Source: Physcomitrium patens
Lineage: Eukaryota; Streptophyta; Bryopsida; Funariales; Funariaceae
Direction of reading: 5' to 3'
DNA: 64,000 bases
Assembly (NCBI RefSeq): GCF_000002425.4
Contig: NC_037257.1
Location: 9,427,524-9,491,523, forward strand
The stretch's first letter is position 1, and every line of letters begins with the position of its first letter. Position numbers and translations under genes: made by a program. Positions 13,801-25,339 of this stretch are shown here, piece after piece. The notes below the pieces were generated by a model. That model had not been told where the DNA came from and searched no databases. It worked only from the letters and a program-made list of their open reading frames with translations.

Positions 13801-16491
13801 AGGTTAGCTCAGATCTGTTGATGTGGCCTATGTGGGTGTTAACAGGCCTCAAGTAGATGCAGGTGCTATTGTGCCTCATGAGTTAGGCAATGCTACGCCA
13901 AATGAGGGCCTCGAGGATCTGGAGACCGATGATCTTCCTTACAACGGAACAGACACTCGTGGAGATCCTTCGGTTGGTAGGCCTGATGTCGTTCGATCAA
14001 CATCTCCGCAGCTGCCCTCCTTACCTGAAGGACCCAATTCTCCAATATTTGAAGGTACTTAGCACGTTTTATCTTGCAGCAGAGTTTGAAGCTTCAAAGT
14101 CATGGCAGGAATAAGCCTAGGCAGTAAAATATCTTCGCATTGAAATGCAGAATGATATCAACCCAATGTCCACTGTTTGATGGTAATGAATAAACTTGGA
14201 ATTATTTTGTTGTGTACTTGTTGAAACTCGAGAGATTGTGTGCACAGATAGTGATCCACTTCCAGGCATTGTTGGCCTACGCATAGTGGGAGATACCGTC
14301 CTAGGTGGTCGACTCACGGCATGTGGTCACTCCATCAACGGCACATCTCTTTGTATTTTCCAGGTATTCCAGGCTACATGAGGACACAATGTGAGATATA
14401 AACGTGGTTACTAAATTAAGCCTGTTGGATTCTCTTCAGTGATATTTTGGAGTCTGGAATTTGGTGTGAAATACTTTTTTCACTCCCTAGTCTCTCATAA
14501 CTTTGTTGATTCCTTGGGTGGTCCTGCAGTGGGTACGGCATTATAGAGATGGAACTGCTGCCATGATTGAAGGTATGCAATCTTGAAACAGTTGATGTGA
14601 TACGTGTGTTGTCTTGTTTTAATTCTTCATTGGCATCTATTTTGGGATAGACCTTTGGACCATGTTATTGACCGTCTACTTGTTTTATTGTTCCTTTATG
14701 AACTCTGTTTGATGGTTTGTACGAAAAATCTTAATTTCGGTGCTACCACAATTCCACTCTACTGGTACTATTAATGTTGAAGTGTTATCAAGTATTCGAG
14801 CGCGATCCTTTCAGTTCATTGATCTGAGGAGTTTTCTTCTTTCTCTGCGATTATAGGGGCAGCACAACCAGAGTACACGATCACTGCCGACGATTGTGAC
14901 AGCATGGTTGCCATTGAATGTGTTCCCATGGATGAGCGTGGTCGCAGAGTAAGATGATTCCATGGTTAAAAGCCATTCAAAATTTGTTGGATTCATGGAT
15001 CAACCAGTGCTTGCTATTGTTCCGAGATATTGGTTTTTGATAACTGATACTTTTGAGTAGAACTCGCATGTAGGTTCGTGTTTACTTTTCAGGAGAACGC
15101 TCTGAACTTCTGCTGCTTGTTAATTGAATTCCTTTGTATGTTCTTGTTACCACCACCTTATACGTTTGGTGATGTACAGGGTGATTTGGTTACTGTAATG
15201 GCTAACGATGGTAACTGGATCAATAGAGGTAAGTACCGAAGTTGGCTTCAGGTTTTTTAAATTTAGAAAGTGTCTTTTTGACAGAAGCCTGGAGTTTGGT
15301 TTTTTCACCTGTGACCGTGCTCTGTGGTTGAGGGACTGCGAATTACTGATGGGTGGTCTCCTTGTTATTTGCACAGATTCGATGATGGAGGATCAAATCA
15401 ACAGCTACATGACAAACGGCCATGCTTCATTCGAAGTTAATTTACTGGTGAGCGATCAATGTACTGCTGCCATTCTTATCTTGGTGCTGGAATAAGAACG
15501 AAAATTTCTTGTTTTATTTTCCAGTTTAGCAAACCTTAAGAAATTCACCGATCCTAGTAATGACGGTTGTCTTATCCACAGATTCAGGAAGGAGCATCTG
15601 ACGATGTTTCGGAACCTGCTACGCTAGTTTTGAGACGCTCAAATTTTGAATTGCGGCGAAATAGCAGCCGTAAAATGACTATCAATGAGAAATATGCACC
15701 TGATGTTCTCGTATGCATTCCAGTGCCTCCCTTCGGTCTTGCTCTTGAATTACGTTTTTTACTTGATGACCGTTTTGGCAATTAGGAAGACTAAAATTGG
15801 TGCTTCAAGTTGTCATATTCTGTTTTCTCGAGTAAGAGTGTAAAGGCTAAGTTTCTTTTGGGGAGCGCAGATCAAGATACCTTGTGGAGAGATACTGCAG
15901 TGTATCATTAGCAGAGAGAGTGGCGGCAGAGACAACTATCTGGAGCTACGTGATCCTCGGTGAGTCCGATTGACAGTGTTTCACATATCAGATATTGAGA
16001 CTCCTAGCATGGTTGAGGGGTGCAAAACCTCAAAGTGTGTACATCTTCCGTCCACAATTGCTTACTGTTGTTCAGCTTAGAGAGTATGTTTTATGCAGAA
16101 GAGTATTATATCTAGACATGAATTTTTCGTCTGGAATTTCGTGTTTGGGTAACAATCCAGTCACGCGTCATGACAAGTTCATAGCGATGTTTCATTCACT
16201 CGGAACCGTTTTCTTTGCTTACAGAACGCGAGATATGGCAGTGCTTACATTTCGCGCTTTTCATAAAGCTGTAAGTAACCCACCACACAGAAAATACATC
16301 ATTTCAATTCACTAAACTTTTGAGATTTTTGAGATTTTGGTTGATTTCCATTCTTTGCGCATTTCTAGTTCAAAAAACGGAGATATCTTTGGGATTTTCG
16401 TTTTGTTGATGCTAATGCTGTTCTAGCATCTGCGTTATTGCAGGCCATGGATGAGAAAAAAAAGACTAGACGCAAATGGCTTAGACATTGA
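9942..16491 (+). CDS. Plant coiled-coil protein with C-terminal Ig/PH-like module, 22 coding exons
   Basis: I assembled coding exons 9942-10094, 10390-10443, 10657-10686, 10872-10934, 11211-11437, 11554-11662, 12325-12384, 12469-12573, 12710-12820, 12962-13003, 13126-13218, 13435-13643, 13846-14054, 14248-14363, 14530-14572, 14857-14948, 15180-15228, 15377-15447, 15582-15710, 15871-15959, 16225-16270 and 16444-16491. All junctions are GT-AG and phase-compatible, giving 715 aa. Residues about 52-100 and 213-318 are heptad-rich coiled coil. Residues 319-490 form a Ser/Pro/Gln-rich linker. Residues about 488-700 form a compact module containing GIVGLRIVGDTVLGGRL, NGTSLCIFQWVRHYRDG and EPATLVLRRSNFEL, and the protein ends in a basic tail. 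The architecture (coiled coil plus Ig-like and PH-like C-terminus) resembles plant actin-associated SCAB-type proteins, but I recall no exact orthologue. The exon at 10657-10686 is the weakest: an alternative acceptor 5 bp upstream breaks phase. Function remains inferred. Confidence 0.75.
10822..10853 (+). repeat. 32-nt poly(T) in intron next to 3' splice site
   Basis: An uninterrupted T run ends 18 bp before the acceptor of the exon at 10872. It acts as, or extends, the polypyrimidine tract. Its length makes it a likely site of replication slippage and sequencing error. Confidence 0.85.
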
Positions 16492-17740
16492 GTGTTGACA
16501 TTATTAGCAAACATTCAACATTGTAGAGCATTTTGTATGTCTGTACTTCAGGGGCAAATTATGTAGAGGAGAACTAAAGACGTGTTTATTCTGTAGATCT
16601 ATGAATCCGCATAAAGTAGATTGCTGAAGATCTTTATTTGACTTTGGCTTGCTAAGTCCCAACTCAGCGCTGAAGCTAGGCCCTGCATTCGTAGTCCATT
16701 TCCTGGCACTATTTTTCAAATCCTGACATGGTTTCCGTGATGTTCATTGATCCACAACTGGTTGATTGGCTTCTTCAGATATACCTGGAAATGTTCAGTT
16801 CCTTCACCTGATTTATTAAGTTTCCAGGTTCGATTCAGTTTTTAACAATTTTATATTTGATTATTGCGTTCATAATTGCTAAAAACCTGGAGAGTTTATC
16901 TTAATGATGGAAGAAACGACTCATTAGTGCAGCACCTGAATTAGTAGACGATTGTTCTTCCCGCTTGTGCTAGATGATTAGAATGTGAATCACGACTTTC
17001 AATTCACAACCTCAATTTTCGTTTTGCAATTCATGATCTTTCCGGTGTTCCAATAATGTGCATCAAGATGGATTTGAAATTTTGATGAAAACGCAACATG
17101 CTGGAAAAACATAGTAGCAAAGGACGGTGAATTGTACACTCTATTCGTAGAATTCTTTCTACTGAGGTGTTCCCAATTTGAAAGGCTGGTGTGTTATCAT
17201 TTGAGTGGACAATGCAGTTGAAGAAGGTGACATTTGATCATATTTCCTCAAGCGTCTCTTCGGATGGAAAACATCTCATTTATGATATCAGTCAATGGTT
17301 GGAAATCTTATTGAATCATTCAAAATTAGTGTAATTAGTTTCACCCCTCCAACCATAATACATAATGTGTTTCACCCATTCGCGGCTCATACTCTGGACA
17401 CGCATCTCCCAATTGTTTGATCTCAAACGTATTACTTAGAAATCGAAGTTTCTGTTCACATGCAGGTATTTTCTGATTATTTCGACGGTCTTAGATGTGA
17501 TTGCTTTTCAACTCTGGTACCGAAGGAAAATAATTATGGGGCAACAAAAATTACGATAGTGAATAGTATACTTCGATATTCCGTGCAATGGAGGAAGGTC
17601 TTTCAACAGAAAAAGTGTTGCGAAGGACCTAGGTTTGAGGCTTCAGATATAATCATAAAAGGCTCCTCTAAGTTAGGGCTGCAAATGCATCCATCCTCTG
17701 TCACCTTCGACCCACGAAATCCGTGTTTCAGCGCTTACAA
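16492..17740. other. 3' flank and intergenic spacer
   Basis: This stretch holds the 3' untranslated region of the coiled-coil gene, then spacer. There is no supported ORF. The boundary of the next gene's leader is not visible. Confidence 0.5.
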
Positions 17741-17756
17741 TGCCCTAGCTTATGTT

Positions 17757-17770
17757 CTAGGGTTTCTAGG
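17757..17770 (+). promoter_or_regulatory. Telo-box-like element
   Basis: CTAGGGTTTCTAGG contains the plant telo-box core AGGGTTT, an element often found near transcription starts of housekeeping genes. It lies about 1.4 kb upstream of the next predicted ATG, which fits a long spliced leader. Role inferred only. Confidence 0.35.
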
Positions 17771-19198
17771 TTGGCGGCCGTTCCTTCACTATTTAGTCGT
17801 GAGCTGCGTCGTAGTTTTATCTGGTTGATGATGTGTAGAGGTCTCAGGGGAGTGTGTGTTATGGTCTAAGTCAGTATTCATGTCGTTGCAAGTTGTGCCA
17901 ACCCAAGATGCAGCCTGTGCACAGTGAAGATTATCTGTCAAACTTTTTGAATCTGGTGCACGACTTGCTGTTGTTATTTTCGACTGCCATGTTTGTGCGT
18001 GTTCCACTCTTCCGAGGATTTCTGGGTGTGTGTAGTCCAGTTCTGCGATGAATTCTCTTAGTTTGCTACACTAACTTCGGGGACTTAGTTTGTTATATTA
18101 ATCCTTTTCTGAGCTTAATCTGTCAGTGATAGATGTCCAGGGCAAGTGTAAATGATGCGAAACCAAGATCCAGCTCCTATGTCTACTGAGGATTATCTAA
18201 ACGAGCTTTTTAAATCTGATGCACTTTGCCCTCCCTCAGCTTTTTCATTTTGTGTCTGAGTAGCCTAGGTTTTTTCTATCAAATTGCAATCTCTACTGTA
18301 CAAATGAAATTGAGCTTTGATGTGATCACTGTGGGCAATGTAAAATCCTAACCAAGTATATTACCAAACTTTAATATCACATTTCTTTTTTCGGAGATCC
18401 ATGTCGGCATATTCCGACATGTCTTTCTATTGTTGAGCCTCATCCCAAGCCCACGGGTTAAGATTGAATTACAACTAATTACTCACTCGAACAAATTGTA
18501 TCCCAAGGCGGACACTAAAATCCCGACACTATACCTCCAGAATATTATTTCAGTTTCTCTATAATGGAACACACTAGAAACCGCTTCTGGACGACGAACG
18601 ATGCGGTCGATGGATAGAGAGAAAGCCACTCTGAAGCCCTACTAGCCACGAACATCACGGGATTAGGGCCTGGATGTCGACCAGTCATCGCTCAGCTGAG
18701 CGCGTAAACATACAAGCCCTATGGACAGTGAAAATGAAGGAATCAAACTCATGATCGCGTGGTAGTGGAGCTTAACTTCAATGCTACCCTTAATGGACGC
18801 ACACTTGACGGTCGCTATGTAGCACTATGGATAAGGCGTATTGATGGATAATGGGAGTGTAAGATTGCGAAGGGGTCTCCTGATGCTGCACCGAACCTCA
18901 AGTGACCTTTATGGCGTACTGTCCTTGTCTATGATTCTCTGGAATAGATGTTGCTATGGCAGACCCGCTTCAGATGTGTGGTCAACGTTGAACGTGAGAT
19001 TGAAATGTTCACTTCGTTTCAAAATATTGGACTACTGTTGCATTTTACATCTTCTATTAATGGAGCTAATTTGCTTCTCTTGCGAAATTGGTTAGATTAT
19101 CCTTTTTATTGTCTTCTTTTTATCATAGAAGTGCGGCATTGTAATGATTAAAGTTTTGCATTCAGGCGCTCTAAGAAGTTGATAGTGAACTGAAAGCT

Positions 19199-20797
19199 AT
19201 GGCGGTTGAGACTCGTATACCTGAAACAACTGCATCTAGAAATACATTGAAGGCATCTAAGCAAATGGCTTGTGGTTCGCAAAGTGGAGCTCTGAAGCGG
19301 CAAGTCGCTGCGTCTGTGCCTAACAGCACCAAAGCACTTACTACGAAATTGCCAGCAACAAAACCTTCTGAATCTGTCGTTGAAAAAAACGGTCCTCCTT
19401 GCGGAAAAACAGCATTGAATCGCAAGGCATTTCTTCTTCGATATTTCATACCTTCCGTTTTAAACTTTTCTAACGCTGATGTTACGTGTTCTATTGTTGG
19501 TACTCAATAATTTTGAATGATATTTTTATTAATCACTTTACAGGCGACTCTTCGAATAAAGGATGTCCCATGCATCGACGTGCAGGTTCCTCGCTCCACT
19601 AGCTTCTCTGAGGCTGTTCGTACCGATTCTGTAATTGTCGATCACTTTTCCTAGAGTTTGGTGGTTTCCTCAACTGATCAAACTTCTAGCGAGACGCAGT
19701 TGCTGGTTCAAATTTCCGTATTATGCATACATCCTCTGCCTCATTTTTAATTTACTGAAGATGTATCCAATGAACCTAGTAGCGAAAGCTTTAATTCATG
19801 TGTAATGTAATTAGAACCTGCGAAGAAGGATTTGAAGTTTTGAAGTCAGATTTTGTCATTACCTATGATTTGTTTGTGGACTGACTTCTATCAATTTATG
19901 ACCGATTTCTATACATATACCGATTTATGACTGATTTCTATACATATACCGATTTATGACTGATTTCTATACATATACCGATTTATGACTGATTTCTATA
20001 CATATACCGATTTATGGCTGATTTCTATACATATACCGATTTATGGCTGATTTCTATACATATACCGATTTATGGCTGATTTCTATACATATATCCAAAT
20101 TGTGCAACAGGAAGCTTCAAACAAATCATTGGGAAGTATTGAACAGAACGAGAGCAAACACGTTTCGGACTTGGAAGAGCCATCTCTACCGGAAATTGAA
20201 ATGCAATACAAGGACTTGGACGTGATTGATTCGAGTTTACAGGCTGTGAGTTGGTTTCCTGTCGGTGATGTTGAGTTAGACGAGTTTTGGGAACTGAAAG
20301 CGGACCATAATCCTAAATCTGGGTTGACGATTCAGAGTTTAACTTCCGGTGATCCAATCCCCTTGATCGTCAACGAGATCAATGGTTCTAGTAGCGAATT
20401 GGAAGGTGCGGTTTGCAGAGAATTCTTAGTTAATCAACGACATCACAAAGAGAAGCAGCTGGAAAGAGGAATATGTGTTGTGGAACAAGAAATAAGTCTC
20501 AAGGAACCAGATGTGATTAAAGGTCTGGAAATGAAGAACGGCTTACACGAGTATGATGAAAGTGCTCAGGCCTCTTCCAATGTTACTTCAGAAGGTATAA
20601 CTGATAGAACCAAACAAGACTTCCAACTGACAAAGCCCTCTGGTAAGCTGGTTTGCCACGAAGGATACGTTTTTGATGTTTTCAGAGGCTGGCGGACAAA
20701 AAATGTAGTGATACCAAGCGTCCTCGTTATGATTACGGTCTGGTTTTGTGTCGAAAATACGAGCGGTGATGTACTTGGGATACTTCCTCCTACCTAA
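19199..20797 (+). CDS. Unrecognised multi-exon protein gene
   Basis: The start ATG at 19199 follows an acceptor-like TTCAG at 19161-19165, so the leader is probably spliced. The first coding exon ends somewhere before 19510; the donor is uncertain. A second exon at 19544-19630 is bounded by TTTACAG and TCT|GTAATT. The third exon begins at 20111 after GTGCAACAG and stays open to a stop ending at 20797. The exon 2-3 phase agrees. A strong donor (TCTG|GTAAGC) at 20642/20643 suggests the frame beyond it may be intron read-through and that the true C-terminus lies in a later exon, for example one starting at 21106. The protein is hydrophilic: the N-terminus is Lys/Ser/Thr-rich, and the third exon is acidic with WFPVGDVELDEFWELK. 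I recognise no domain. The gene is probably real, but its boundaries are tentative. Confidence 0.5.
19893..20093 (+). repeat. Seven tandem copies of a 29-bp unit in an intron
   Basis: The segment TTTCTATACATATA recurs at 19906, 19935, 19964, 19993, 20022, 20051 and 20080, an exact 29-bp period. Unit copies differ mainly at one base (CTGAT preceded by A or G). The array ends 17 bp before the 3' splice site at 20110. Because 29 is not a multiple of three and the array lies between a donor and an acceptor, it is intronic rather than a peptide repeat. Confidence 0.92.
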
Positions 20798-21732
20798 ATC
20801 ACTTCTGGAGAGTGGAAGGAGCCTAGGGGGTCTCAATAAATTTTAAAGGATCACCATGGGGGAAACTGAGCAACTTTTCATCAAGTCATTGAACAAATAA
20901 CATGCAGCCTATATACTTGTCTGTTCTAAGCGTTTGGTTCTTACCTTCGGCGCTGTTTACAAGTTTACTAGCACAGATTTTCCGCAATTCCAAGTGGTAG
21001 AACTGCGCAGACTTAATTTAGAATCCCCTTCTTTGGACAGTAGAAATCTCGTTTCAGCATGGAATTCACAGTCTATGCCTGAACTCTAACTGAATGATTG
21101 TACAGATGAAAACACAGCGCTCGGCAACCTAGTTTACGATCTTTGGAACAGATTCACCTTCTGTGCAAGTTCGCAAATTAGTGATTGCATGAGAAGTTAT
21201 TTACCACTAATCCATAGTTTCCTGCCTCATGCGCCAATAATAATAATAATAATAATAAAAAAATAATAAAAAAAAAAAACCCCTGCTGTGAGCGCAATTT
21301 GGAATGTTAAAGTAACAGCTATGGCACCAGCAAAGGAAGCTATTGCACGAAAAATTGGTCAGAACTCTACTCCAAACAATCAACCATCTCAAATACTCCA
21401 AACACTTAGCAGCTTCTAGATCAAATATAAGATTCTGTAAGACTCTGGATTTCAACAAAATCTATTGTCCAACGGACTATAATGTAGAAAACATTCATAT
21501 ACAAGAGCATTCAAATACTTCACCACATTCGATAGATCACTTGGTGTCTACAGCCAAGTGGACCGAGTAAATGCGAGCATTCTCGATCGGGTATGATCAG
21601 TTTAGATAGAATATGCTGTTGTCGTTTCTCCAAGGTTTTTTCCGCTGTGATCGCTGAACAAGCACTGCAAGTTATTAGGCACTTGGACATGAACAGAAGT
21701 GAAAACTGAGGCAGCTTCTCTGTGTGAAGTTT
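20798..21732. other. Intergenic spacer between convergent genes
   Basis: This spacer separates the plus-strand gene and the minus-strand small HSP. It contains an (AAT)n run with adjacent poly(A) at 21236-21280 and possibly a final exon of the upstream gene from 21106. Nothing else is supported. Confidence 0.45.
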
Positions 21733-22254
21733 TTACTGCTTAGCAACGGAACCACCGACATGGATGTCCTCAGCCTGCTCCGATTTGTCACTATGCCCAC
21801 CGATTTCAATACTGCGAACCTTCTGCTGCTCCGTCTCCGCTTTCGGCACCACCACTGTCAGCACCCCGTTCTCCACATTCGCCTTGACATGATCCACGTT
21901 CGAATTCTCCGGGAGCCTAAACTTGCGCATGAACTGGCCACTGCTGCGCTCCACTCGGTGCCAGGTATCTGTTGTCTGCACCTCTTCCTTCTGGCGCTTT
22001 CCGCTGATACTCAGCGTTCTCCCATCCTCGATCTCTACCTTGACTTCCTCCTTCCTCAGCCCTGGTAGATCGGCCTTAAAGACGTGTTCAGTGGGCGTCT
22101 CCTTCCAGTCCACATTGGTGCTGGCGATCGCATGCGCGTCTCGAGCAAACGAATGCGCAGGGGCGTTCTCGAACATGGTCATCATCATGTCCTGTGGGTC
22201 GGGCATGTCCCAAAAGCCGCCACGGCCACGTCCGAAGACCGATGAGAGCGCCAT
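21733..22254 (-). CDS. Cytosolic small heat-shock protein (class I-like), 173 aa
   Basis: This is an intronless ATP-independent chaperone of the alpha-crystallin/Hsp20 family, which binds unfolding proteins as oligomers. It has a short N-terminal arm starting [10 protein letters not shown] and an alpha-crystallin domain at roughly residues 48-140. That domain contains [19 protein letters not shown], the region-II signature TLSISGKR, and the hallmark GVLTVVVPK at residues 130-138. A C-terminal IEI motif (residues 149-151) is the type that docks into a neighbouring domain in sHSP oligomers. There is no targeting peptide, so it is probably cytosolic. The C-terminal tail after the IEI motif is about 20 residues and polar, somewhat longer than is usual for class I proteins. 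Upstream DNA has a TATA box and heat-shock elements. Assignment to class I rather than class II is by motif resemblance. Confidence 0.95.
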   Translation of the reverse strand: MALSSVFGRGRGGFWDMPDPQDMMMTMFENAPAHSFARDAHAIASTNVDWKETPTEHVFKADLPGLRKEEVKVEIEDGRTLSISGKRQKEEVQTTDTWHRVERSSGQFMRKFRLPENSNVDHVKANVENGVLTVVVPKAETEQQKVRSIEIGGHSDKSEQAEDIHVGGSVAKQ

Positions 22255-22447
22255 TTTCCTAGAGACTTACAGCCGCTGAACTCCACTACACCAAGGCACG
22301 GCACTATTCTCTATGCTCCCTGTTATCAACCTATCGATAACACTCAATACACTCAATCTGCACTCGATATGATCTCGAGATACACTAGTAACGATAAGCT
22401 GTATGAGCTGTATGCGGCTGTTTTAACTAAACTGCACCCGACGAGGA

Positions 22448-22455
22448 TTTATATA
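22448..22455 (-). promoter_or_regulatory. TATA box of small HSP gene
   Basis: On the minus strand the sequence is TATATAAA. It lies about 190 bp before the ATG, implying a leader of roughly 160 nt, and sits directly downstream of the heat-shock elements. Confidence 0.7.
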
Positions 22456-22485
22456 AGCAGTGCTGAAGGCGATGCCGAAGCGACT

Positions 22486-22562
22486 AGAAGCAGCTCCAGA
22501 ACTTTCTTCATCCCAAGACTTCCAGTTCATGAACTTCGTCAGCAATCTCCAAACTTCTAGAC
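22486..22562 (-). promoter_or_regulatory. Cluster of heat-shock elements
   Basis: Inverted nGAAn units cluster here. A perfect GAA-CT-TTC pair is at 22499-22506, followed at once by another TTC at 22507-22509. A perfect TTC-AT-GAA pair is at 22526-22533, with a further TTC at 22535-22537. Looser CTAGAAG and TTCTAGA units lie at 22485 and 22555. The cluster sits 30-110 bp upstream of the TATA box, the normal place for heat-shock factor binding. Confidence 0.7.
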
Positions 22563-23373
22563 AGTATGGGTGTCCTTCAGCTGGAAGATAAAGGAAGAAT
22601 AGAAAATCCACGAAACACTGGAATAAACCTCTGCATGGCCACTGAAATGGTATTGATGACAGGTGACAACTTGCATGGTCCATGCAATAACTCTGGGTAA
22701 GCCTGAGACAAAATGTAGTGTGAACACATACATGTTGCAATATGTATGTTCATGTATGCACAACCATATAAAAGTCTTGTAGGAAATAGTAAGAAATTTA
22801 AGGCCCAACCGAACGAGGTGCTGATGCAGCATGGATTCACTGCACAAACGAAGCTAGACGAATGACGTAGGCAACGCTAACGAATGAGAGGATTCGAATA
22901 TATATCCTTTCGCAAGTAGTGTCTCAAAAGTTTCTACATCAGGTACACCACTTGGGCCAAGGCTCTATAATGTGTGATGCTAATATTGGCCAAAATAAGT
23001 GCCTGCAGATGGTCATGCAAGTTGCAGTAGTGAACACTACACCACAAAGACACGTGAGTCATTGAATTCAAATTAACATTCTCGTCCCTTAATATGAAAC
23101 AAAAATGGCTTCTAAATGGCCGATTTCTAGGATGGCATCTCTGACCTTAACTGTATTTAAATACTCAGAACTCGCAATTGAATCAAGGTGCACCTGTAGA
23201 AAATTACAATGGCATGTTTCCAAGGCTGCTAGCAGCAATTTACAAGGAAAAAAAACCTTCATCATGGTAAGCAACATCCATAAATAATCTAACATTGAAA
23301 GGGTCCAACTGTGTACTCGATTATAGTAACCTAAAGATAATAAAGAAAGAATCACAAAAGAAATGCTTGTGCA
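22563..23373. other. Spacer between acid phosphatase 3' end and sHSP promoter
   Basis: No supported gene. It should hold the 3' untranslated region of the minus-strand phosphatase gene near 23373. Short frames on both strands have no recognisable content. Confidence 0.5.
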
Positions 23374-24868
23374 CTAAGCATAGTACAAAGAGTTAGGAAG
23401 CTTGAAAGTGCGTTTGCCAACAGCCTGACCGGTGAGATCACTCCATTGATCCCCAATTCCAGCCCACAAACGAAACCCTTGCTTTTCAAGCTCCAGTCTA
23501 GACTTCGATTTGAAGTCTACTATTGGACCTGGCTCCGATCTGGTTACCAGAAAAAAAGAGAAGGCACCCCTCATGAGTACCAACAAACAAGAGGTGATGA
23601 TGAGAGACCAGTCCTAACTTAAGGTCGTGAATAATTGCATTGTCAAGATAGTTTAAGGTCATACAACCGACAACTTTGTATATTTCCTACGCGTAAATGA
23701 ATTAACGTAAATACGGACACATCATAGCATGAGAATCCTTGCGACCACAACATGTCTATAATAAAACGCCTGACCTGAGAATAAGAATGTAATCTTTGTA
23801 TCCCGCGCTGTTCAAGTTTGTGACAGTAGCATTCCGTTGCCCTTCGTCCCTATCAGAAATGATGGCAATACTCCAGTTGAGGGCTTTAAGCTCCTTGTAC
23901 AAGGACAACATTGGGTCCAAGGGTGGCATCTTCGCAAGGTTAACATATCCATCCCACACGTCTTGCTTGAAATATTCAGCACTGCAGAAGAATAATCGCG
24001 ACCAAATAAACACAAAGTACTCATTTTTAAGAAAATGAGAGCTATATCAATGCAGAAGGGACAACTTCCAATAGCAAATCGTCCATGTGTTCCTACAATA
24101 CAAGCCATATTGACAGATTGAACCTTAACAACAAAGTGAGTCAATTTCGAAATTCTCAGTTCATGATTCTGCTCCACAAGATCATATACTATCACGACGA
24201 CAACGATAGATTGTAAATGGCAGTTAGGACGACCAAGTAGCTTCGAAACGCGTCTCTGATCTCCCTCCAATACTAACGTCAATAATAACCAAAGCAGATA
24301 GATAACCTTCCAGTACACGGCATGGATTTCCCAGCTTCATAAGAGGAAGAAATAGAAATAAGGTCAGAGGTCTTCATCACAGAGCGCGGTGTACTAGCTA
24401 GCACGAGCACGCTCACAGCCTGAGTACTACACAAAATCTAAAGACCACAAACAAATAATCTCTATCAATCCACAATGGTATACGAGGTTATAGAAAGGCA
24501 CTTAACGATGCTTACCCAAAGTGGTGCAGCCGAAGTAAAGGAAGGCTGGATAACATTGTATCGTCAAGGTCAAGGACGAGCAAGTCCCGACCATCAGACT
24601 CAACCACCACTGACCTTAGGTATGTTCTTGCTGCGTCGATTGCGAGAGCGAAGTCGACATAGTACTGGCCTGAACCAATGTATATTTCCGCATTTGTAAT
24701 GCAATCTTGTGGAAGAGTCCAGTTCCGCAGATTATACACCTCAGCGCTCAACGCGAAGCTCGCACACTGGTTAGGTTTTTCCAGAATCTTGGGTTTGTCT
24801 TCGCACTGCCCCAACATGACAGCCAGTGTCACCACAAGGGTGAAGAATACAATCCCTAAAGTCGCCAC
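23374..24868 (-). CDS. Secreted HAD-family acid phosphatase (class IIIB, VSP-like), 241 aa
   Basis: Coding exons are 24868-24516, 23981-23775 and 23539-23374, joined by GT-AG introns with matching phases (2, 2). The first ~22 residues are hydrophobic (ATLGIVFFTLVVTLAVMLG), a signal peptide, so the product should enter the secretory pathway. HAD motif I is LVLDLDDTMLS, with nucleophile D100, D102 and T104. Motif II is IISDRDE near S160. The motif IV region is GIGDQWSDL at residues 215-223, and the motif III lysine is probably K197 or K199. The protein ends in TFKLPNSLYYA, as plant vegetative-storage-protein/acid-phosphatase relatives do (KLPNPMYY-type ending). Unlike true VSPs it keeps the catalytic D100, so activity is likely. 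Length is close to the family norm of about 250. I rejected an alternative mini-exon near 24305-24340 because it breaks the frame. Confidence 0.9.
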
Positions 24869-25163
24869 AGCGGACAGAATTATCGTGACCGCTAGAGATG
24901 ATAAATAAATCCCCGTATCGTCTATTTGAACATAAGTGTTCCCAAACCCATATCTACTTCCGAACTCTGCACAGATGGGCCCAACAAAGCTCCTCTTGTC
25001 AGAAACCCCTAATCACACTTCAGATCCTACTCCAATTCAATCTGTACCGCAACAGGTACAAGATCACGAAACCCCAATCGAGGCCCCCAACAGCAGCATC
25101 AATGCCCAATCCAAACCACATTTTTGTTTTTCTTTAAACCACAAACCCATCCCAGTCTTAAGA

Positions 25164-25217
25164 TAAAATAAAATAAAATAAAATAAAAACGAGTCACGAG
25201 TCACGAATCACGAATCG
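25164..25217. repeat. (AAAAT)n and four 7-bp repeats upstream of acid phosphatase
   Basis: An AAAAT pentamer array (25164-25188) abuts four 7-bp units: CGAGTCA twice, then CGAATCA, then CGAATCG. Read on the minus strand, the units present TGACTCG/TGATTCG, similar to a bZIP half-site. They lie about 300 bp upstream of the phosphatase ATG. A regulatory role is speculative. Confidence 0.5.
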
Positions 25218-25339
25218 TCTCTATTCCTCACACCCAGGGTCACAGCAATACACAACTACAAGCTCAAGGATTCAACAAGAAGCGAGGGAAACTCCTTGAT
25301 CGTTACAAAAAATGACAATTCCCAACGAAGTTCAACATT

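Noticed and set aside
17460..17828. 122-aa plus-strand frame before the unrecognised gene
   Set aside because: Mixed texture with no motif. It overlaps the telo-box-bearing promoter/leader and is better explained as non-coding.
19893..20093. CRISPR-like array
   Set aside because: The units are directly head-to-tail with no unique spacers, in a eukaryotic intron.
24305..24340. Extra mini-exon in the acid phosphatase gene (frame WEIHAVYWK)
   Set aside because: Including it leaves phase 0 against a following exon that needs phase 2. Joining 24516 directly to 23981 keeps the family sequence FGAEYF.
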